A stretch of 53,167 nt of DNA, taken from positions 1 through 53,167 of the forward strand of contig JANQFP010000131.1 in the NCBI GenBank assembly GCA_028277795.1. Reading direction: 5' to 3'. The translations under genes were made by a program, and so were the position numbers. Under the pieces are notes generated by a model. The model made no database searches and was not told the DNA's origin. It saw only the letters and a program-made list of their open reading frames with translations. Below, piece by piece: positions 9,430-18,510 of this stretch (positions are counted from its first letter, which is position 1; each line of letters begins with the position of its first letter). This stretch comes from Rhodospirillales bacterium (GTDB taxonomy: Bacteria > Pseudomonadota > Alphaproteobacteria > Rhodospirillales > JANQFP01).

Positions 9430-12138
9430 CTACCGACCGCGCAGCACGATGTCTGCCGGAAGCGATTGGGTGTATGCGAAAATCCCCAGCAGCACGTCCT
9501 GATTGATGACCCTGAGCGGTGGTTTGTCTTCGTCCGGCAGACCGTTGAGGATCCGGTGCAGCGCCGCCGCCGGACTGGCCCGGGCCACCCGCCCCAGGGG
9601 TGGCATGGTCAGGTTGCCGGCCCCGTCTTCACCGTGACAGTCGGCGCACAGGGTGGTGTAGAACACGGCGTACTTGCCCAGGTCGGACTCGGCCTGCTGC
9701 CGGGCCTCGGCGATCAGCGCGTCCATGTCCACCTGGCCCTGGGTGATGAAGTTGGCCAGGTCCTGGAAGTCCGGCTCGTCCATCAAGTCCTCGTAGCCGT
9801 GGGTCTCGTCCTTGAGCACGGCGATGACACGGTCCGGGTCCTCGCCGGCCATTCCCGTGATCCCCTTGATGCCCGTGTAGTGGCGGTTGCCCTCCCCGTA
9901 GGCCCCGTCCTTGCCCTTGTAGTCCCAGCCATGGCACTCCTTGCAGCGCCAGTTTGTCCGCGGCTCACGGGCGTACTTGGCGGTGCGCGGATAGGCGGGG
10001 TGGGAGACGGTCGGCTCCCTGCGCTCGGTCTCGGTGTACCAGTTGTCGTAGAGGCGGCCGCCGCGGCTGATGGAGGCCAGCAGCTCCTCCGTGGGCAGGG
10101 TCTGGATGTAGGCCAGGATGTCCACCGACGTCTGGCGGTCGAGGGCCCTGAGTGCTGGCATCACCTCGCCCGGATGGCCGTTGATGATGGCGTGGAGCGC
10201 CTTCCACGGGTTCTCGTTGGCCACCTTGCCCAGCAACAGGAGGTTGGAGCGCATGGCGCCGTCCTCGCCGTGACAGGTGGCGCACATGGCATTGTAGTGG
10301 TTGCGGCGCCGTTCCGGATCGCCCTTCACCACCCCCGTCGCCGGATCGATATGCCGATCCATGTCGATCTGGCCCTCGCTGATGAAGTTGGCGAGATCGA
10401 TGAAGTCCTGCTCGCTCAAGAGACCGAAATAGGCGTGGGTGTCGTCCTTGAGGACGGCGAGGATCGCCTCCTGGGGCGCGCCGGCCATGCCGTGGATGCC
10501 CTTGATGCCCGTGTAGTGGCGGTTGCCCTTGCCGAAGACGCCGTCTTTGCCCTTGTAGTCCCAGCCGTGGCACTCCTTGCAGCGCCAGTTCAGGCGCGGC
10601 GATTGCGCGTAACGGGCGGTTTTCGGGTAGGCCGGGTGGGTCTCCTGGGGCGGCTTGACGCCCAGTTCCTTGTACCAGTTGTCGTAGAGGTGCCCACCGC
10701 GGTTCACGGATGACAGCACCACCCCCGACGGCAGGCTCTGCACGTAGGCGAGAAGGTCGACCACCACGTCGATGTCCAGCGCCCTGAGGGCCGGCATCTG
10801 CTCGCCGGGGTGGCCGTTGAGAATGGTGTGCAGGGCCTTCCAAGGATTTTGATTGGTCGTCTTGCCGAGGGGCGCCAGGTGACGGCCTGCCTGCAGGCCA
10901 TCCTTGCCGTGGCAGTTGGCGCAGATGGTCTCGTAATAGACCTTCCGGCGGTTGCCATAGCCCTTGGCCTGCCGCGAGGCGCGGTCGATGTACTTGTCCA
11001 TGTCGACCAGGCCCTCGCTGATGAAGTTGGCCAGGTCGCGGAGGTCCTCCTCGTTCAGCAGATCGCCGTATTGGTGAGTGTCGTCCTTGAGGACGGCGAT
11101 GATGCGGTCTGCCTCCGCGCCCGCCATGCCGAGGATGCCCTTGATTCCCGTATGGTGCCGGCCCTCCGAATAGGCGCCGTCCCGTCCCTTGTAGTCCCAA
11201 CCGTGGCATTCCCGGCAGCGCCAAGTGACCCGAGCGTTCTTGGCGAACGCCTTGTCCTTGGGATAGGCCGGATGGGCGCGTTCAGGCGGCCGAACCCCGA
11301 CCTCTTTGTACCAGTTGTCGTAAAGATGTCCGCCACGGCTGATGGACGACAGGACCACACCCGTGGGCAGAGTCTGGACATAAGCCAGAATGTCCACCGC
11401 CACCTGCACCTCGAGAGCACGCAGGGCCGGCATCTTGACCCCTGGATGGCTGTTGAGGATGTGGTGCAGGGCCTTCCAGGGGTCGTCGTTGGCGACCCGC
11501 CCCAGAGGCGGCATGGTCTTGACTTTGAGGCCGTCCTTGCCGTGGCAAGTGGCGCATACGGAGTTGAAGAACGCCTTGCGGCTGGCGGTTGCCGCCGCCG
11601 CATCGGCTTCCGTCGAGCCCCGGGCCAGCTTGGTCGACCGATCGATGTATTGATCCATGTCGATCTGACCGCGACTGACAAACGCCGCGACGTCGTGCAG
11701 GTCCTCATCGTCGAGCAGGCCGTCATAGCCGTGGGCCGGGTCGGTGAGGATGGCGATGATCTCATCCAGAGAGGCCCCGGCTTTCCCCGTGACGCCTTTG
11801 ATGCCTGTCGCGTGCTTGCCCTGGCTGTAGGCCCCGTCCTTGCCCTTGTAGTCCCAGCCGTGGCACTCCTTGCAGCGCCAGTTGACGTCGGGGCTCTCGG
11901 CGTAGGTCCTGTCGGCGGGATAGAGCGGGTGGGTCGTCTCCGGCGCCCGGGCGCCGATCTCCTTGGCCCAGTTGTCATAGATGTGGGCGCCACGAATGAC
12001 CGAAGACAGAGGCGGCTCGGCCGCGTCCGCTCCGGCCGCCAGCATCGCCGAGGCCACGGCCGCGGCCACCGCAATCGGGCGGAAACCCGCAGAAAACCTC
12101 GAAAAGAACAAAGTGGACGATGCAAGCATACGGGTCAT
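9430..12138 (-). CDS. Octaheme cytochrome c with four tandem diheme modules
   Basis: The 902-residue protein has an N-terminal signal peptide (ending near AAGADAAEP) and four repeats of roughly 215 residues. Each contains a WRC-x-ECHGWDYKG site and a C-A/N/D-x-CHG-x-DG site, eight CxxCH motifs in all. The second site is followed by PPLG-like residues and by an NPWKALH--LNGHPG block ending in ILAYVQTLP. It is the first gene of the minus-strand operon, divergent from the cytochrome at 12418. The start at 12138 is preceded by a G-run; an upstream ATG at 12165 lacks any ribosome site. Four linked diheme units could act as a periplasmic electron wire, which is an inference from architecture. Confidence 0.87.
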   Translation of the reverse strand: MTRMLASSTLFFSRFSAGFRPIAVAAAVASAMLAAGADAAEPPLSSVIRGAHIYDNWAKEIGARAPETTHPLYPADRTYAESPDVNWRCKECHGWDYKGKDGAYSQGKHATGIKGVTGKAGASLDEIIAILTDPAHGYDGLLDDEDLHDVAAFVSRGQIDMDQYIDRSTKLARGSTEADAAAATASRKAFFNSVCATCHGKDGLKVKTMPPLGRVANDDPWKALHHILNSHPGVKMPALRALEVQVAVDILAYVQTLPTGVVLSSISRGGHLYDNWYKEVGVRPPERAHPAYPKDKAFAKNARVTWRCRECHGWDYKGRDGAYSEGRHHTGIKGILGMAGAEADRIIAVLKDDTHQYGDLLNEEDLRDLANFISEGLVDMDKYIDRASRQAKGYGNRRKVYYETICANCHGKDGLQAGRHLAPLGKTTNQNPWKALHTILNGHPGEQMPALRALDIDVVVDLLAYVQSLPSGVVLSSVNRGGHLYDNWYKELGVKPPQETHPAYPKTARYAQSPRLNWRCKECHGWDYKGKDGVFGKGNRHYTGIKGIHGMAGAPQEAILAVLKDDTHAYFGLLSEQDFIDLANFISEGQIDMDRHIDPATGVVKGDPERRRNHYNAMCATCHGEDGAMRSNLLLLGKVANENPWKALHAIINGHPGEVMPALRALDRQTSVDILAYIQTLPTEELLASISRGGRLYDNWYTETERREPTVSHPAYPRTAKYAREPRTNWRCKECHGWDYKGKDGAYGEGNRHYTGIKGITGMAGEDPDRVIAVLKDETHGYEDLMDEPDFQDLANFITQGQVDMDALIAEARQQAESDLGKYAVFYTTLCADCHGEDGAGNLTMPPLGRVARASPAAALHRILNGLPDEDKPPLRVINQDVLLGIFAYTQSLPADIVLRGR

Positions 12139-12325
12139 GGCAGCCCCCCCCAAAGCGGCATCCATGGGTTAACGCGTCAGCGGCGCCGACCGTCGTCTCT
12201 GTGGACCTTGATGGTACGACGTCCTCCCTCTGAGACGAATTTATCACGGCACTGGACCACGTGCACAGATCAAAATGGCAGCCGGCCGGCGGCTTTCGGC
12301 GCCTGCGGCGCCATCTCGGCCCCGG

Positions 12326-12354
12326 TTGAAACGGTGCGTGTTTCCGGGCACAAT
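12326..12354 (+). promoter_or_regulatory. Candidate sigma-70 promoter for the plus-strand cytochromes
   Basis: TTGAAA (12326-12331) and CACAAT (12349-12354) are separated by exactly 17 bases, 64 bases before the ATG at 12418. It lies in the 279-base divergent region between the octaheme and diheme cytochrome genes. No matching minus-strand promoter was identified with confidence. Confidence 0.4.
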
Positions 12355-12417
12355 CGCGCCCCTCGCGCATACCGGCATCACGCAAAGCCCCATAAGATCA
12401 ACGCCGCGGAGACCTCC

Positions 12418-13323
12418 ATGACCCCAGAAAACGGCTCGCAGAAGCCCCCTTCCGGACGCGCCAACCGCACCGTCGCCGCCCTCGTCGGCGCCGCGCTGGC
12501 CATGGTCGCCAGCGCCGCCCTGGCTCAGAGCGAGGGCGAACGGGCACCGGAAAGCGTGACCCACCAGATGTACCTGGACATGAAGCTGGGCAAGCTGGAC
12601 ATTCACGGCGACAACGCGGTGGTCGAGGCCCTGGTGCTGCAGCGGCACATCCCCATCACTTACGATTACATCGCCACCCTGATGCGCACCCCCAACGCCT
12701 TCGGCGAGGGTCCCGCCTGCATCGTCTGCCACAGTTCCAACGACCCGGCCAAAAGCTATCGCGGCCTCGACCTGTCCACGTGCGAGGGCATCCTGCGCGG
12801 CTCCACGGAGGATCCGGCCCGGCCGATCATCGTGCCCGGAAAGCCGACAGCCAGCCTGCTCACCAACATGATCCGCGACAACCGCATGCCGCTGGGGGTC
12901 GAGTTCTTCCAGCCCGTGGACACCGAGAGCATCTCCGCCGTGTACGATTGGATCGAGTCCGGCGCCGCGGACGACGAGACCTTTCGCACCCAGATCCTGC
13001 CTTTGTTCGCCGACCCGGAGGCCTTCGAGGGCGGGGCGCCATGCGTGGAGTGCCACCAGTCCTTCCGCGACCCGCCCAGCTTCAACGAGGTCAACCTGAC
13101 CAGCTACGAGGGCATCATGAAGGGTGCGTTCTCGACCACCCGCGGCAAGGAGGGCAAGCCCGGACTCCCCATCGTCGTGCCCTTCAGCGCCGTCGACAGC
13201 CCGTTGTATCAGCGCCTGGTGCGCAACCGCATGCCGCCGGGCATCGACCCGGGGGAGGACTTCAACCACCCCAACATCCTGCTGCTGATGCGCTGGATCG
13301 AACAGGGGGCGTGGTGCAAGTAG
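12418..13323 (+). CDS. Diheme c-type cytochrome with two PSCyt1-like domains
   Basis: The 301-residue exported protein has a signal peptide ending near ALAQSEG. Two half-proteins follow, each with one CxxCH (CIVCHSS and CVECHQS), a P-x-IVPGKP or IVVPFSAVDS segment, an RMP motif and a closing W-I-E-x-GA. This resembles the PSCyt1/planctomycete-type cytochrome c domain. The ATG at 12418 has a GGAG site 7 bases upstream. The open frame extends much further 5', but that part is antisense to the octaheme gene. It probably shares the transcript with the single-module cytochrome that follows 71 bases later. Confidence 0.85.
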   Translation: MTPENGSQKPPSGRANRTVAALVGAALAMVASAALAQSEGERAPESVTHQMYLDMKLGKLDIHGDNAVVEALVLQRHIPITYDYIATLMRTPNAFGEGPACIVCHSSNDPAKSYRGLDLSTCEGILRGSTEDPARPIIVPGKPTASLLTNMIRDNRMPLGVEFFQPVDTESISAVYDWIESGAADDETFRTQILPLFADPEAFEGGAPCVECHQSFRDPPSFNEVNLTSYEGIMKGAFSTTRGKEGKPGLPIVVPFSAVDSPLYQRLVRNRMPPGIDPGEDFNHPNILLLMRWIEQGAWCK

Positions 13324-13394
13324 TCGTCGGGAGGCGCCAGGGGAACGAACCCATCACACCACGAAGCCGAAAATATGAACCAAGGAGGAACCGT

Positions 13395-14147
13395 ATGGTC
13401 ATGAACAAGCCGATCGCCCGGGGTGTGCCGAGTCGACTGATCCCGGCCGGTGCTCTCGCCGTCTTCGTCGCCGCCCTGGTCGTGGCATCCTGGCCGGTGG
13501 CGGCGGAAGAGATCGAATCCCGCATCGCCCGTGGCGGCATGCTGTACGACCGCTGGTACAAGATCACCAGCGGCGACATGCCCCGCGGCACCCACCCGGT
13601 GTACAAGGACACCAAGGGCCGGATGAAACGGGCCAACACCTGGCGCTGCCGCGAGTGCCACGGACCCGACTACCTGGGCAAGGACGGGTTCTACGCCAAA
13701 GGCAAGCACAAGACCGGCATCAAGGGCATCCGCGATTTCGAGGGCCAGGATCCGGCCAAGGTGGTCGCCATCCTGGCAGACGATAATCACCGGTATACGG
13801 ACGGCATGTTCACCGCCACGGACAAGGAGGATCTGGCCCTGTTCGTCACCAAGGGGCAGGTGGACATGGCTGCGGTCATCGATGCGGGAAACAAGACCGT
13901 GAAAGGCGGCGACCTCGGCAAGGGCAAGGGCTACTACAACACCCTGTGCGGCGGCTGCCACGGCCTCGACGGCCAGAAGATCACCGACATGCCGGCCATG
14001 GGCAAGGTGGCCAACCGCGATCCGTGGACGACCCTGCACAAGATCCGCAACGGCCAGCCCGGCGAAGCCATGCCGGCGCTCAGGGCACTGGATCCGCAGA
14101 TCTCCGTCGACATCCTCGCCTACTCCATGACTCTTCCCAAGGAGTAG
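13395..14147 (+). CDS. Diheme cytochrome c, single copy of the locus module
   Basis: This 250-residue exported protein carries one copy of the module seen twice at 7931 and four times at 9430: RGGMLYDRWYK, WRCRECHGPDYLGKDG, TGIKGI, then CGGCHGLDG, NPW-like DPWTTLHKIRNG and DILAYSMTLP. It has two CxxCH motifs. The start is fixed by GGAGG 6 bases upstream of the ATG at 13395. It may be the ancestral unit of the expanded cytochromes or a separate electron shuttle. A strong terminator follows. Confidence 0.87.
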   Translation: MVMNKPIARGVPSRLIPAGALAVFVAALVVASWPVAAEEIESRIARGGMLYDRWYKITSGDMPRGTHPVYKDTKGRMKRANTWRCRECHGPDYLGKDGFYAKGKHKTGIKGIRDFEGQDPAKVVAILADDNHRYTDGMFTATDKEDLALFVTKGQVDMAAVIDAGNKTVKGGDLGKGKGYYNTLCGGCHGLDGQKITDMPAMGKVANRDPWTTLHKIRNGQPGEAMPALRALDPQISVDILAYSMTLPKE

Positions 14148-14170
14148 GCGCCACCGACAACCCGTCAAGG

Positions 14171-14201
14171 CGCGCCGGCTCCGCGGAGCCGGCGCGCTTT
14201 T
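14171..14201 (+). terminator. Rho-independent terminator of the cytochrome transcript
   Basis: Arms 14171-14182 and 14185-14196 form a perfect, very GC-rich palindrome followed by CTTTT, 23 bases after the stop of the diheme cytochrome gene. Confidence 0.85.
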
Positions 14202-14233
14202 CGTGACCGCGACCGAGAACGCCCCGGGGGGCC

Positions 14234-15145
14234 ATGACCATCTTGCGCACGCCCCACCTGCGCGGCCTCGTGCTGTCGGCCACGGGCATGGTCGTCATCA
14301 GTCCTGACGGCCTGCTGCTGCGCCTCATCGACACCGCCGGGCCGTGGGAGATCATCCTCTACCGGTCATCGTTCATGGGCATCGGCCTGGCGCTCGTGCT
14401 GGCCCTCCGCCATGGCCGCCGGGTGGGCGGCCTGTGGTGCAAACTGGGTTGGGCGGGCCTGGCGTCGGCGGTGCTGATGGCCGGTGCCAACATGGGCTTC
14501 ATCGGTGCCATCACCCACACCACGGTGGCCAACACCCTGGTCATCCTGGCCGCCATGCCGCTGATCAGCGCCGTCCTCGGGCGCCTGCTCATCGGCGAGG
14601 CGGTGGCCAGGCGCACCTGGGGAGCGATTATCGTGGCCATGGGCGGGATCGTGGTCATCTTCGCCGATTCGCTGGGCGGCGGCGCCCCCTTGGGCGACGG
14701 ACTGGCCGCCGTGACCGCCGTGCTCATGGGCCTCAACCTGGTGCTGCTGCGGCGGATGGGACCGCGGGATGTCCTGCCCATGCTGTGCCTGGCCGGCTTT
14801 CTGGGCGCCGCCGCCGCCGCGTTCTTCGCCGAGCCGACCGCGGTCAGCGGCCGCGACCTGGCGATCATCGCCGTGCTCGGGTTCGTCGTGCTGCCCCTCG
14901 CGCTGGCTTTGTTCTTCGGCGGCGTCCGGTTCGTTCCCGCGGCGGAGGTGGCGCTCCTGGCGCTGCTGGAGACGGTCCTCGCCCCCATCTGGGTGTGGCT
15001 GGGGGTCGGCGAACGGCCGTCCGCGGCGGCCATGGTCGGGGGCGTCATCGTCGTCGGCGCGGTGATCGTCAACGCCGTCCTCGGCCTGCGCCCTCCGGGG
15101 CCGCCTCAAAGCGAAGCCGCCCGGAGGGACCCTCCGGGCGGCTAA
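14234..15145 (+). CDS. EamA/DMT-family membrane transporter
   Basis: The 303-residue protein has about ten hydrophobic segments in two EamA-like halves, with the typical second-half features (GGVRFVPAAEVALLALLETV then PIWVWLGVGERPS). Members export metabolites such as amino acids, but the substrate cannot be read from sequence. It stands alone between two terminator-like hairpins, so it is probably a single-gene unit. The ATG at 14234 is preceded by a G-run close to the start. Confidence 0.85.
   Translation: MTILRTPHLRGLVLSATGMVVISPDGLLLRLIDTAGPWEIILYRSSFMGIGLALVLALRHGRRVGGLWCKLGWAGLASAVLMAGANMGFIGAITHTTVANTLVILAAMPLISAVLGRLLIGEAVARRTWGAIIVAMGGIVVIFADSLGGGAPLGDGLAAVTAVLMGLNLVLLRRMGPRDVLPMLCLAGFLGAAAAAFFAEPTAVSGRDLAIIAVLGFVVLPLALALFFGGVRFVPAAEVALLALLETVLAPIWVWLGVGERPSAAAMVGGVIVVGAVIVNAVLGLRPPGPPQSEAARRDPPGG
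15116..15142. terminator. Hairpin at the end of the DMT transporter gene
   Basis: Perfect 12-bp arms (15116-15127 and 15131-15142) around a 3-base loop end directly before the TAA stop at 15143. It lies between convergent genes and may stop transcription from either side. No T-tract follows. Confidence 0.5.
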
Positions 15146-15168
15146 AGGCGTGTCGATGACCGCCGGCT

Positions 15169-15903
15169 CTATTCGCGTTGGCCGAACAGGTGCAGCAGCA
15201 TGATGAACAGGTTGATGAAGTCCAGGTACAGCTTCAGGGCGCCGAGCACCGCCTTCTTGGTGTAGACCTCGCCGCTGTCCGATTCCAGGTACATGGACTT
15301 GATGGCCTGGGTGTCATAGGCGGTCAGCCCGACGAAAACGAGGACGCCGACCACCGAGATGACGAACTCCAGGGCCGCGCTCTGCAGGAAGATGTTGACC
15401 ACGATGGCGATCAGAACGCCGATCAGGCCCATGAACAGGAACGAGCCCCAGCCGCTGAGGTCGCGCTTGGTGGTATAGCCATACAGGCTCATGGCGGCGA
15501 AGACGCCGGCCGTGATGAAGAACACGCGGGCGATGCTGGTGCCCGTGTAGACAATGAAGATGGAGGCCAACGAAAGCCCCATCAGTCCCGCGTAAACCCA
15601 GAACAGGGCCTGGGCGGTGGTCGCTTTCAAGGCGTGGATGCGGGCGCTGAGGAAAAACACCATGCCGATTGGCGCCAGCGCGACCAGCCAGAACATCGGC
15701 GTCCCGAAGATCGCCTGCATGGCCGTCTCGGACGAGGCCACGCCAAAGGCGACGATACCGGTGAGCGCCAAACCCGAGGCCATGTAGTTGTAGACCCGCA
15801 GCATGTACTGGCGGAGGCCGACGTCAATCTCGGCGGCACGCGCCTCGGCCGGCGTCATCTGGGCGGTCCGCAGTCCGAATCGCTGATTGGGGTCGAGAGC
15901 CAT
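15169..15903 (-). CDS. BAX inhibitor-1 (BI-1)/YccA family membrane protein
   Basis: The 244-residue protein has a short soluble N-terminus and about seven transmembrane segments. The C-terminal part carries the family pattern LTAYDTQAIK followed by GALKLYLDFINLFIMLLHLFG. BI-1 family proteins are membrane calcium-leak or stress-related proteins; bacterial roles are poorly defined. A GAGG site lies just upstream of the ATG at 15903. It stands alone, facing the DMT transporter. Confidence 0.92.
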   Translation of the reverse strand: MALDPNQRFGLRTAQMTPAEARAAEIDVGLRQYMLRVYNYMASGLALTGIVAFGVASSETAMQAIFGTPMFWLVALAPIGMVFFLSARIHALKATTAQALFWVYAGLMGLSLASIFIVYTGTSIARVFFITAGVFAAMSLYGYTTKRDLSGWGSFLFMGLIGVLIAIVVNIFLQSAALEFVISVVGVLVFVGLTAYDTQAIKSMYLESDSGEVYTKKAVLGALKLYLDFINLFIMLLHLFGQRE

Positions 15904-15981
15904 GGATACACCTCTTGGTGTCGTTGAATGACCTGCCGCTAATATGGCAGCCTGGCCCGGGAAATCAAGCGAAGGAGGGGT

Positions 15982-18510
15982 TCATTCGTTGCGCAGGTAG
16001 GGCGCCGCATGACGCCCCATGGCGCGCCACGTGCCGGTGAAACCTACGGCAATGGTGAGGGCCACGCATACGGCGACGGTCACCGCCACGGTGGCCGGCG
16101 AGAAGCCCCATTCCATGCCCATCAGGAAGACCACCACCGCCCACGCGGTCAGGGTGCCGATGGCGGCGGCGATGACCCCGGTGAACAGGCCGAGGATGCC
16201 GTATTCGATGAGGAAGGCCCGCAGCACCCGGCGCCGGGTGGCGCCCAGCACCTTGAACACCACGGCGTCGTAGATGCGCCGGTGGCGGCCGGCAGCCACC
16301 GCCCCGGCCAGCACCAGGGCGCCGGCGACCAGGGTGATGGCGGCGGTGCCGCGCACCGCCGTGCCGATGCCGGCGAGGATGCGGGCCGCCGCCTCCAGGG
16401 CCTCGCGGACGCGAATGGACGTGATGTTGGCGAAGCGCTCGGAGACTGCCCGTTCGACGGCGTTCTCCGCCTCCGGCGGCGTGCGCACGGCGGCGATGTG
16501 GGTATGGGGCGCCCCTTCCAGGACCCCGGGCGCGAAGACGACGGCGAAGTCGAAGCGCAGGGTGCGCCAGTCGATCTCGCGCAGGTTGGCGATGGTGGCC
16601 GTGACCTCGCGGCCGAACACGTTGAAGGTCAGGGTGTCGCCGAGCCCCACCCCGAAGCCGCGGGCGACCCCGGCGTCGAAGGAGATGATGGGCGGCCCGC
16701 GATAGTCGGAGGGCCACCACTCGCCATCGACGATCAGCGTGTCCTTGGACGGCTCGGCGGCGTAGGTGAGCGACCGGTCGCCGCGCACCGCCCAGGCGCT
16801 CTCCGGGGCGATCGTCGCTTGCCCAACCGGCACGCCATCGATGCGCACGATGCGGCCCCGCATGGTGGGCACCCGCTGCAGGTCGCGGGTCCCCGGGACG
16901 CCGCTGACGGTGGCGTCGAAGTCCGCGACCTGGTCGGGCTGGATGTCGATGAAGAAGAACGACGGCGCCTCCTCTGGCAGGCGCTCGCTCACCTGATGGC
17001 CCAGGTTGTTCTCGATCAGGGCCACCGCCACCAGCACCGACAGCCCCAGCCCCAAGGACAGCACCACGTTGGGCGTCGGCGCGCCGGGCCGGTGCAGGTT
17101 GGCCAGCACCAGGCGCAGCTCGGCGCCCCGCACCCCCTTGAGGCGCGCCGCCCCGGCCATCACCGCGACCGCCCCAAGGCGCAGCAGGGCCAGGGTTGCG
17201 GCGGCGCCGCCGACGAACCAGTAGGCGAAATAGCGGTCGTTGGCGGTGGCGATGGTCAACACGGCCAGCGCCGCGAACCCGGCGACGGTGGCCCCCACAT
17301 AGGGCAACCGGGGTCTGGTCGCGACCGGCACCACGTCGTTGCGGAACAGGTTGGCGGCCGGAACCTCCCGTGCCCGGGCCAGGGGCCACAGGGCGAAGGT
17401 GACAGCGGTCAATAGGCCGAACACGGCGGCGAGCGCCAGCGGCCAGGGGTAGAGGTCGATCTGCGGCGTCACCGGCAGCCGGTCGCCGAGTGCGGCCAGC
17501 GCCGCGGCCGGGGCCGCCCCGCCCACCACCACGCCGACGGCGATGCCGCCGACCGCCAGCACCAGGATCTGGATCATGTATGTCGCGAACACCGTTCGCC
17601 CGGGCGCGCCCAGGCACTTCAGCGTCGCGATGGTCGCCGTCTTGCGCTCCAGGTAGCTGTTGACCGCGTTGCCGATGCCGATGCCGCCGACCAGCAGGGC
17701 GGTCAGGCCGACGAAGGTGAGAAACAGGGTCATGCGGTCGACGAATCGGCGGATGCCCGGCGCCGCCTCGTCGGTGCCGCGGATGCGCCAGCCCGCTTTG
17801 GGGAAAGCCGCCTGGACGCCCGCGATCCAAGCCTCCTGGGACTGCCCCGGGGGTAGGAGCACGCGCGTGTGGTGGCTGATGCGGCTGCCCAGGCGGACCA
17901 GGCCCGTGGCCGGCAGGGCGTCCATGGACACCAGGACCCGTGGCCCGAAGCTGAACAGGCTTGCCACCCGGTCCGGCTCCTCGACGATGATGGCGCGCAC
18001 CACGATGTCGGCGTCGCCGACGCGCAGCCGGTCGCCCACCTGCATGTCCAGCTTGGTCAGCAGATTGGCGTCGATGGCGCCCCCCCAGGTGTCGCCCGCG
18101 CCGGCCAGAGCCTCGGACAGGGGCAGCGGCGGATCCAGGGTCACCGTCCCGACCAGGGGGTAGCCCTGGTCGACCGCCTTCAGTTCGATCATCGACCGGC
18201 GGTCGCGCACCGTCGCTGGTCGGGCCATGGCCCGCATCTCGACGGTCCGCGACAGACGGTCGCTGGTGGCGGCCAGATGGGCGATCTGCCGCGGCTTCGC
18301 CGGCCGGGCCTGCAGCCGCAGGTCCACGTCGCCACCGAGCAGGGTCCGCGAGTCCGCGCGCAGGCCGGCGACCACGGACTCGCTCAAGGTCCCGACCCCG
18401 GCGATGGCGGCGACGCCGAGGGCCAGACAGGCGAAGAACAGTCGGAACCCGTGGAGTCCGGCCCGCAATTCCCGGCGCGCCAAGCGCAGGGCGATGGCCA
18501 GGTCGGTCAC
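15982..18510 (-). CDS. ybbP: FtsX-like ABC transporter permease (YbbP-type)
   Basis: The 842-residue protein begins LAIALRLARRELRAGLHGFRLFF and has a long periplasmic region between a first membrane segment and a core of about nine more, including a family-typical GGIGIGNAVNSYLERK after a helix. This layout and length match YbbP, the permease partner of YbbA. The GTG start at 18510 overlaps the stop of the ATPase gene (GTGA), which chooses it over a longer frame to 18588. With the divergent tesA-like gene, the order reproduces the tesA/ybbA/ybbP neighbourhood of enterobacteria. Substrate is unknown; a lipoprotein or envelope role is suspected for the family. Confidence 0.88.
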   Translation of the reverse strand: MTDLAIALRLARRELRAGLHGFRLFFACLALGVAAIAGVGTLSESVVAGLRADSRTLLGGDVDLRLQARPAKPRQIAHLAATSDRLSRTVEMRAMARPATVRDRRSMIELKAVDQGYPLVGTVTLDPPLPLSEALAGAGDTWGGAIDANLLTKLDMQVGDRLRVGDADIVVRAIIVEEPDRVASLFSFGPRVLVSMDALPATGLVRLGSRISHHTRVLLPPGQSQEAWIAGVQAAFPKAGWRIRGTDEAAPGIRRFVDRMTLFLTFVGLTALLVGGIGIGNAVNSYLERKTATIATLKCLGAPGRTVFATYMIQILVLAVGGIAVGVVVGGAAPAAALAALGDRLPVTPQIDLYPWPLALAAVFGLLTAVTFALWPLARAREVPAANLFRNDVVPVATRPRLPYVGATVAGFAALAVLTIATANDRYFAYWFVGGAAATLALLRLGAVAVMAGAARLKGVRGAELRLVLANLHRPGAPTPNVVLSLGLGLSVLVAVALIENNLGHQVSERLPEEAPSFFFIDIQPDQVADFDATVSGVPGTRDLQRVPTMRGRIVRIDGVPVGQATIAPESAWAVRGDRSLTYAAEPSKDTLIVDGEWWPSDYRGPPIISFDAGVARGFGVGLGDTLTFNVFGREVTATIANLREIDWRTLRFDFAVVFAPGVLEGAPHTHIAAVRTPPEAENAVERAVSERFANITSIRVREALEAAARILAGIGTAVRGTAAITLVAGALVLAGAVAAGRHRRIYDAVVFKVLGATRRRVLRAFLIEYGILGLFTGVIAAAIGTLTAWAVVVFLMGMEWGFSPATVAVTVAVCVALTIAVGFTGTWRAMGRHAAPYLRNE

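Noticed and set aside
7901..10713. Long plus-strand frames (7901-9406 and 9361-10713) over the cytochrome genes
   Set aside because: They are antisense to strongly supported multi-haem cytochromes, contain no recognisable domain, and are explained by GC-rich codon bias.
12244..13269. A 341-codon minus frame across the divergent cytochrome promoter
   Set aside because: Antisense to the PSCyt1-like diheme gene, which has a signal peptide, CxxCH motifs and a ribosome site.
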